A stretch of 64,000 nt of DNA from Capsicum annuum. Taxonomy: Eukaryota; Streptophyta; Magnoliopsida; Solanales; Solanaceae. The translations under genes were made by a program, and so were the position numbers. The stretch covers positions 11,646,595 to 11,710,594 of the forward strand of contig NC_061119.1 in the NCBI RefSeq assembly GCF_002878395.1, written 5' to 3'. Positions 57,101 to 64,000 of this stretch are shown here, piece by piece. The notes under the pieces were generated by a model that did no database searches, had not been told where the DNA came from, and worked only from the letters and a program-made list of their open reading frames with translations. Each line of letters opens with the position of its first letter. The first letter of the stretch is position 1.

Positions 57101-60100
57101 CAAACTTTATTGCTCAAATGCTTTTTTCCCTTTTCAGGCGATAGCTGAGAAACTAAAGTCCACAGAACTTGATTTAGAATCCAAAAACAAGGTAACACCT
57201 GATCGATCTTGTAGGCAGCTTATGTAAGTCCTTATTTATTCCAAGATCATTGAGAAGCTGCACATTCTGAGCAGAAATTGATAGAGCTTCAGGATCGTTA
57301 TGATTATCAGCGACAACTGACAGCAGATTTAACCGAACAACTTGAGATAACACGGGTAGAATGTTACTTGAACAAGTTATGTTTTTACCAATATAGCCAG
57401 AACATGGAAGAAAACTAAACTTCCCAGCCCCTATTTTATGGCAGAGTGAACTCAAAAATGTTCAAGCTGAACAAGCTATCAATGATCTTGAAATGAAATA
57501 TACCCAAGCAAAAGAAACGATTCAAGAGAAGGATTATCTAGTATCCAATCTCATTAAATCTGGTAAGTAAGCTCTGAAGCGTGTCCCGACAACTAATTGA
57601 GATATAAAGATGACCCTAAGCTTTCCTGAATCCTACACTATGTAGGAGTAAATATGTATCGGTTAGTGGGACATTGGTATATCAAAGAAGTTATATTCTT
57701 GAAATTACTGAAATCTGCATATTTTACCTTGGGTTATTCAGAAAAAGCAATGACTGATAAAGCACTGGAGCTTCGAGCTGAAGTAGAGAATGCAGAATCA
57801 GAGATGTCCAGCTTGTTCGCCAAAATAGGTTCGCACTACTATCTCTTCTGGTCTTTAGTCTTTATCTGGTTGACATAGTTTCTCCTTCTAACATGTTTCT
57901 TATGAAACAGAGAAAAGTAACAGTAGAGAGGAAAGAAACAGAATCCTTATGCAAGGTTTCCGCAACAAATTGACAAAGCAGCTTGAAATTTTAAAGAGAA
58001 ACACAGCAGTTTCCGTAACCAAACAAGAGCAGCAATTGAATTTAATATTAGAAAATACACAATCCTTCTTAGCTACTAAAAGAAAGGTACAGTGAACATT
58101 TTTTGACATACGGTACTCTGATTATCTGTGACCTGAAAATGGAACTAATCTTTCTTGATTTTAACGGCAGGCTACAGATGAATTGAAGGCACAGCTCCAG
58201 AAGCTAAAAGACAAGTATGGATCTGATATCCAGAATTTAGCTGCTCCAGCCCAAGAACTTCATGAAAATTCTCAGTTAGCTTTTAGCAAAGTGAATTCAG
58301 ATGTATCAAAGCATTCTTCTGCCTTTATGGACGTAAGCAGAGATACTCTTTCAGTCAGTGTTACTATCTTTCCACCTTTTCATCACACAATTTTGCCTGC
58401 ATACTAGTGCAGCTTGTTGGAAAGATTTCCGCTGATATTAATGATGTACTCAACGGTCTACAAGGTAGCATTAGGGAACTTGAGGTGAAGATAAATGCTT
58501 TTGTGCGACAAGAACAACAGGTACATAGGCATGCTTTAAATTTTCTTTCAGATACTCTTAATTTGTGCATCTAACTTTGTTTATTTTTCCGCCATCATCA
58601 GTATCACACAAGAAGATATCAAGAAATTCAATTAACCTCTGAAGTTCTCCTCAACTTTTTCAAGACCTTAAATACATATATTTCAAAATTGAGACTAACG
58701 GATGAAAAATCACAATCAATTAATGATCAGCAACTCTGTGCCCTTGAGGAGAAGTTTGAGGTATTTATTTGTTGTTCCGGACCATCATTGGAAATGAAGA
58801 TGTCGATCTTGGTTTCTTTTCACCCTTTGAGTTACTTCTGTAGGAGCTGGCTGCAGGTGAAGAGCGGCAACTGATAGAAAAAGTTGCAGAGCTTATATCA
58901 GCTTCTAATACTAGGAAGAAAAGGCTGGTACATGCTTCTCCATTGCAACTTGTACATACTTTTTATGGTTTTAGAATTTATACTAAATAATCACAGTTTG
59001 AGATTGCTATTCCATAAAGGTTAAATTTGTGAATGGAACTCACACCAGTATCAAAGCCTTTTCATGAATTTTCTAATTCATATAGCATGAAATAACTATA
59101 AGACCGTCTCTTTCAGGCAGAATTTTATCAAAACACTTCGATTTTTCCTTTTCTTTAGGTTCAAAAAGCAGTCAATGGCCTTAGAGAGTGCTCTAAGGCC
59201 AAAACCAGAAATCTTAATGCTGAGTTCTCAAACATACAAGGTTGCGCTAATTCTGCTTATGAAGAATGGACAAGCTACATAGAAAGCACAGAAGAAGAAC
59301 ATATCGGGGATTCAACTAGATCGGAATTTTGGAAGAGTTGCCTAGCAGGACACATTGAATGCTGGTTGAGTTTGTTTCCGATTATATAAACTGATAAGAC
59401 TTGTATTTTTTGCTTTTGGATTGTATATATTCAGTCTTACATTTTTCATCTTAAATTTCAGCTTGGAAAAATCAAAGGGGGTTGAAGATGGATGGAGAAA
59501 TGCCCAAGAATCTCTCCTCTGCCAACAAACAGGAAATATCAATTCAATTGATAGCATCATGAAGTGAGATATCATTTCACTGTATCAATTATTAGCTGAA
59601 TTGTGTTTTTACTTTATATTTTTACCTCACTATCTTCAGGGACGCAACGGAATCAAATGGAAAGATCAACACTCAGTTATCCTCCACATTGACTTCCATA
59701 CTAGAAGAAACAGCTATTTCCAATAGGAATCTTACTTTTGCTATGGAAAGTATGTTGCCTGCGAATAAATAGCAATTTTTTCTTCCTTTGATATTGCAAG
59801 AACGTGATCGAGTCTTACTGCAACAGACTCATACAGTTGAAATTGATGCAGGTCTGCTGAAACTTGATCACGATGAATGTGAGAAGATCTATTCATTTAT
59901 TCATCCTTGTGTTGAGGGTATGAAACAGATGAAAGACAGTCATTCCTCTGAAGTATCAGAAATAGCAGAAAGTGCAGGAGAAGTATTGACAGACAAGTAC
60001 AAGGTAAAAGCTCAGAAAACTAAGCAAGTATAAATGAGATCTTTGACATTAAAACTAAATAGTTCAATACTTGGTCAGTTTACACCTTAATACTACTATA

Positions 60101-60672
60101 ATCTGTAATTTTATATAGTTAAAATTCTCTCTCTTCACCATTCAAGAACCGATTTTCACTTAGAAAACCTAGCGCCAATACTTTCTCCTGTATCAAGGGC
60201 CACTAAGATAAGCAAGACTACCATTTCAACAAAAATTATCATGTATGGGAATTTCAATCAAGATACCTGAATAAGACTTTAGTTCATTTCAAGTTCTTGA
60301 CTCGAGTTTAGCAGGATGACAAGTTTATTTTCTTTGAATTTATATAACAATAAATGGAATTCTCCACCAGAAGAAAATTATCAATTAATGGTAATCTGTG
60401 AATGAGAACTTTTTGGTTTTCTTTGAACTTACTTGTTTACCACTGTCCACGTGGCACATGCTATCTTCAACTAAGACCTTTTTTCGGATTCCTATGGTTA
60501 GGTTGATGAACCGTCAGGCTCAACTATGAGGAGGAAAAGAGTTAATGTGCCAAGTAAGGAATCTATTGAAAATCTCAGAACTCCTTTACTCAAGGAGTCA
60601 CTCAAGTCATTTCAAGGCAATGGAATAGCAAAACGTGCTAACAGAGATGTAAATGCAACCAAAGGAGCATGA
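54179..60672 (+). CDS. KIN-5: Kinesin-5 (BimC/KRP125 type) motor, 22 coding exons, 1047 aa
   Basis: Plus-end-directed tetrameric motor that crosslinks and slides antiparallel microtubules in spindle and phragmoplast. Exons: 54179-54333, 54562-54691, 54799-54957, 55238-55714, 56205-56302, 56394-56550, 56632-56701, 56970-57046, 57138-57191, 57275-57355, 57445-57562, 57742-57828, 57911-58086, 58171-58332, 58413-58520, 58602-58760, 58844-58927, 59159-59364, 59462-59563, 59640-59749, 59801-60003, 60502-60672. All are GT-AG, phases agree, total 3144 nt. Motor ~45-390: [17 protein letters not shown]-loop GQTGTGKT 130-137, NKQSNRSHS (switch I), DLAGSE 293-298 (switch II), [17 protein letters not shown]. 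Neck/early stalk [17 protein letters not shown] and [13 protein letters not shown] are diagnostic of kinesin-5. A long coiled-coil stalk follows; the C-terminus has a BimC-like box ([15 protein letters not shown]) with a TP near residue 1018, the usual CDK site. The start is the first in-frame ATG. No defect is seen. Confidence 0.93.
54378..54452 (+). repeat. Dispersed SINE-like fragment in kinesin intron 1
   Basis: caacaactatgccttaatcc, then caaccaagttgggataggcc and atttaaatcgtcactgtcca. It closely resembles a common plant SINE-type 3' segment (caagttggggtcggcta type, from memory). Non-coding, within intron 1. Confidence 0.55.
55861..56035 (-). mobile_element. TS-type SINE in kinesin intron 4
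   Basis: aagggcaatccggtgcatta, then gctcccgctatgcgctgggg, accacaagggtctactgtct, ccacagcttgaacttgtgac and ctcctggtcacatggcag. It is a third TS SINE copy, in the same minus orientation as the other two. aaatataagt occurs near both ends and could be the target duplication. Confidence 0.8.
56765..56940 (+). mobile_element. SINE fragment in kinesin intron 7
   Basis: ccgtgtgacctatagatcac, then gggtatgaaccgt (B box-like), gatgcttgcatcaggtagga, tgcctacaaaacacccctt, ggggtgtggcccttccacgg and acgctgcatgaatgcaggat. The layout is tRNA-derived SINE-like and different from the TS copies. Plus orientation. Confidence 0.65.
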
Positions 60673-61000
60673 GGATGTTCAGTTGGACTCCAGATGTTTC
60701 TTTCAAAGTAGGATAACTGATTTAGAGATTTGATCATCGAGGTTACTGGTAACCAGATGTAGTGTTCCAGTAAAAGAGCAAAGGCATGTCATCTTGTGAA
60801 TTGGAGCCTCAGAAAATCAATATTTCTTTATATTTAAGTGTTCTAGTCATAGTAGAAAGTCATACTAATAACTACCATAAAAAAATACACTATGTTAGTA
60901 TTCAGTGCATTATTTTTGAAATTTCCACTTTGATTTAGGATAAACAAGGGTCTTGGAATCTAGAACTGATGTATTAATCTTTAATAATATCCCTACATAG

Positions 61001-61197
61001 GTTGCTGAACCATCAAACTACAAAACAAAGAATATATTGCTCAAAACCTCACAAAGCATACTGATGCAAAGGCGTTAACCCATATAGCCAGCATAGATCG
61101 ATTCGGTCTAAGGCCTATCTTGCAGTCTCCTCTCAGAACACTTGAAGCAACTCCTTCTGACATAACTGGACTTCCATTTACATCAAATATCTTCTAG
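61001..61197 (+). other. Possible extra 3' exon downstream of the kinesin gene
   Basis: After a plausible acceptor (ccctacatag at 60991-61000) the text gttgctgaaccatcaaacta resembles the start of the last kinesin exon, gttgatgaaccgtcaggctc (15 of 20 bases equal). Spliced from exon 21 in phase 0 it would give 25 codons and a stop at 61076-61078. In another frame 61009-61197 is open for 62 codons (RFGLRPILQSPLRTLEATPS near its end) before a TAG. It could be an alternative or relic terminal exon, or 3' flanking DNA by chance. Confidence 0.3.
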
Positions 61198-62413
61198 TAG
61201 CAAGTTTCTGAAATCTAATCTGCAGTGCTCAAATTTAAGAGTTCATTTTTCTTAGCCCTGTGCCTATTCTTTACCAGCCATATAGTATCATACTGGAAAT
61301 CTGTTTTTTGGCGGATGACCATTAAAGTAAGCCCAAATAACCATTTCTGTAATCTTACACAGTAATCACTTTCTTAGAGAAAATGGTCCAAAGCACAGTT
61401 TAGTGAACTTCACCACAATAATTACCTTTGAGTCTAACCAAAGAGATTAGCTTTGATTCTATACCTCCAGGCAATCTAGATGCTGCATCTCTTCCCAGAC
61501 ATAGTAATGAGACGGTCATTTGGGCTTGAGAATATGGTTACCAGCTGGGGCTGCGTATGAGAAAGCCCTATTAGGAATCGATTACCTCAGACCTTCTTTC
61601 TGCAAATACAAGCTTACTTCCTCACTTCAAGGGAGCTAAGGGTTCTAGAGTTACGACTCGTGATTCTTTTAATCTGCCGCCTTAGTTGGTATACCATACA
61701 CTGCATCCATTCCTCAAGTGGCATAAGAAGATTACAAGTTTTATGGAAGTGTCACTTGGCCTTTCTTTCAGCCAGTAAGCAAAGAATCAACAAATTTCAC
61801 AAGCGTTTTGGATGAAGGCTGCCTCAGGCAGTGCTTCTTCATCAACGAGGTGAGCATTACTGAGAAAGGAGTGGACCTACCCAAGACTAGATTTTTCTGT
61901 GCCTTCCATTAAGTGCAAGGCCCTTAACAGTGCTATTCTTGATGAGAACACTCACAGAGCTCTACTTACCATATCCTGAAGTGGCTCCTTGGCTTCGAGA
62001 ATACTGAATCTCAAGGACTCAATCTCACACCGTCACACCCTGCAAACTTTCAGGTGTAGTAATAATACTTCTCAACACTTTTTTGTCAGCAATCTTCCAT
62101 GGTATCTTCAGTTAATCTAAAGTCTGACATCGCTATATGAAACAATAACAACTTGTTGTTGGAAAACAGCAACCTGCTTTCACCTTTTCTACAAGAATAT
62201 TTGCTGCTTCAGTGTCTCTCTAGTCAAACATGTCTCTGGATAGCTATGTGGAAAAATTTCGTTTTCCACTTTCCAGACCTCCTAAGATCCAGAAAACCAA
62301 TTCAAACACCTGCATAAGTAAAATGTGGTTCTGTAAAGGTGCCTCCACAATGTGGACATTGCAGGAAGCTTATATCTGATACTCATCTTGGCCAAATGTT
62401 GTACCGCTAAAAG
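61198..62413. other. Intergenic between the convergent kinesin and PPR genes
   Basis: Less AT-rich than the rest of the intergenic DNA, but no frame or mobile element is recognised. It should hold the 3' UTR of the PPR gene (minus strand) at its right end. Confidence 0.45.
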
Positions 62414-64000
62414 CTAAATCTCTAGGGGCAAATAATCATCATCCAGCATCTGCATCCATAGTTCATCTAGCATGGAATATATTCTGTCCCTTTCTGGGTG
62501 CACACAGTCTTCAGCCAAGAAGACATGGATCCGGTCCGTGACTTCGATCCAGCTTTGACCTGGAACCTTTTTGACACCTTTTTGTCTCATCAGACCCCTC
62601 AGTGATGCAACATCCTTCCAACTTCCAGTAGAAGCAAAAATGTTACAGAGTAACACATGTGCAGCAGAATTCGAAGGATCAATCTCCAAAATTTTCTCCG
62701 CGGCTCGTTTGCCAACATCAAGATTATTACGTGTCTTACAAGCAGCTAACAAGGTTTTCCACACCACAATATCAGGATCAAGTTCCATTTGATTGATAAA
62801 AGCTTCTGCCTCTTCTATGCAGCCAGCTCGGGCAAGCATGTCAACCACACAACAACAATGCTCTCTAGTTGGTGCAACACCATACTCCGTTTCCATGGCT
62901 CTGAACAACTGCCACCCTTCTTTTACTCGTCCAACATGACTACAAGCAGTCAAAACTCCAACAAAGGTAACTTGGTTTGGCTTGACAGCTAAAAATCTCA
63001 TCTTCTGGAAGAGATCTAGAGCCTCTTCTCCGTATCCAAACTGAGCATATCCCACTATTAAACTACTCCATGAGACTGCATCAGGGTTCTTCATACTATC
63101 AAAGAGCTTCTTAGCGCTTGTCATATGTCCACATTTCACATACATGTCAATTAAAGCATTCTGGATACAGATATCTTCACTTAGCCCATGTTTCACGGCA
63201 TAGCAACAAATCTGGTCTCCTATTTCCAAAGAGGCTACTTTTCCAGAAGCCCCAAGCATATTAACTAATGTAATATGATCAGGCTTATTAGAAGAAAGAA
63301 GCATCATTTTAAATAACGAGAAGACTTCTCCAGAATCTCCCTGTTGTAGAAAGGCTGTAAGAATGGCATTCCACGAGACTAAATCTTCCTTGTAATTCAT
63401 CTCATTGAATATTCTATGTGCATCTGGAAGATCTGAACAGTTGGAATACATTGAAAGTAATGTATTAGAGACGGAAATATCTAAATCAAAGCCACACTTA
63501 ATAACATAGCAGTGCACTTTCTTTCCTAGAATGAGTGCAGATGGGCTTACAAAGGCACAAAGTAAAGAACGAACTGTAACATCATCTGGATTCAAACTCA
63601 AAGTTCTCATCTGAGAAAAGAGAGACATCGCTTCATCAGGATCACCTCCGTATGCAAACCCCGCAATCAGAGCATTCCAGGCTACAAGATCAGGATTTCC
63701 TATCTGGTCGAATGCAGTTCTTGCAGAACACAACCATCCACATCTAGCATACATGTCCGTAACAGCACAACCAGCAAAAGCATCAAAACTAAGCCCAAAT
63801 TTTATACTTAAACCATGTATTTGTCTTCCATATTCTGCTTGTGCAAGACTTCTACAAACATTAAAAACGCTTCCAAAAACGAATTCATTCAGCTTGTAAA
63901 TTCGTTGACTAAGCATCTCCCTGAAGCAGGAAAGAGCTTCTGATTCATAACCAAGCTGTGCATATCCAGCAATCATTGAACTCCACGAAATCAAATCCTT
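62414..64000 (-). CDS. PPR protein, PLS class with E/E+ domain (C-terminal part, runs off the window)
   Basis: RNA-binding pentatricopeptide repeat protein, expected in mitochondria or plastids and often needed for C-to-U editing or processing of one organellar transcript. The reading frame is open from the window edge to the stop at 62414 (about 528 codons seen, no introns). The 5' end is beyond 64000. P, L and S repeats are visible, for example DLISWSSMIAGYAQLGYESE, PDLVAWNALIAGFAYGGDPD, AVSWSSLIVGYAQFGYGEEA and PNQVTFVGVLTACSHVGRVK. The end has the E/E+ signature VPGQSWIEVTDRIHVFLAED followed by HPERDRIYSMLDELW. No DYW domain follows, so deaminase activity would come from a partner. From memory it most resembles Arabidopsis At3g53360. 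Confidence 0.9.
   Translation of the reverse strand, partial: KDLISWSSMIAGYAQLGYESEALSCFREMLSQRIYKLNEFVFGSVFNVCRSLAQAEYGRQIHGLSIKFGLSFDAFAGCAVTDMYARCGWLCSARTAFDQIGNPDLVAWNALIAGFAYGGDPDEAMSLFSQMRTLSLNPDDVTVRSLLCAFVSPSALILGKKVHCYVIKCGFDLDISVSNTLLSMYSNCSDLPDAHRIFNEMNYKEDLVSWNAILTAFLQQGDSGEVFSLFKMMLLSSNKPDHITLVNMLGASGKVASLEIGDQICCYAVKHGLSEDICIQNALIDMYVKCGHMTSAKKLFDSMKNPDAVSWSSLIVGYAQFGYGEEALDLFQKMRFLAVKPNQVTFVGVLTACSHVGRVKEGWQLFRAMETEYGVAPTREHCCCVVDMLARAGCIEEAEAFINQMELDPDIVVWKTLLAACKTRNNLDVGKRAAEKILEIDPSNSAAHVLLCNIFASTGSWKDVASLRGLMRQKGVKKVPGQSWIEVTDRIHVFLAEDCVHPERDRIYSMLDELWMQMLDDDYLPLEI

Overview
The window is nuclear plant DNA, almost certainly from a Solanaceae species. The evidence is spliceosomal genes with GT-AG introns, AT-rich intergenic DNA, TS-type and Au-type SINEs, and Ty3/gypsy elements of the Tat/Ogre lineage with a tRNA-Arg primer site. 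Three host genes are present. (1) A complete seven-exon G-type lectin S-receptor-like kinase on the minus strand (18012-22476, predicted 840 aa). (2) A complete 22-coding-exon kinesin-5/BimC motor on the plus strand (54179-60672, predicted 1047 aa). (3) The 3' part of a PPR (PLS, E/E+) gene on the minus strand that runs off the right edge (62414-64000). Exon joins for (1) and (2) were read by eye, and their phases agree throughout.

From left to right: 1-14125 is a large minus-strand Tat/Ogre-type element (5' LTR, tRNA-Arg PBS, DUF7745-like ORF1, gag, protease, a probable Ogre-type intron, RT, two RNase H regions, integrase lacking its catalytic core, repeat-rich 3' UTR). It sits inside the protease region of a Ty1/copia relic (14126-17507). 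That relic also carries a Mutator-like MITE with a 9-bp target duplication. The receptor kinase follows, with a SINE, a MITE and a solo LTR in its introns and another SINE in its upstream region. Then come a hAT MITE, an NPF/PTR transporter pseudogene fragment and a dispersed ~110-bp tandem repeat.

27477-37426 is a second, plus-strand Tat-type element with a truncated 5' LTR, a broken gag, no pol and a ~40-bp tandem array. 37427-43944 is a small LTR element (B). A related 3.6-kb element (C, 39878-43455) is inserted in one LTR of B, with matched 722-bp LTRs and a 5-bp target duplication. C carries a 298-codon ORF of no recognised family. A very G+C-rich degenerate repeat block (43945-44690) abuts the B LTR. 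A truncated second copy of the receptor-kinase 5' region lies at about 45436. 46-54 kb is AT-rich and repeat-laden with no gene seen.

The host genes have no shared pathway: cell-surface signalling, the mitotic spindle and organellar RNA processing. The interest of the window is mainly its layered transposon history. Both Tat-type elements share small non-coding modules at the same relative positions, and several nested insertions can be ordered from their target-site duplications.
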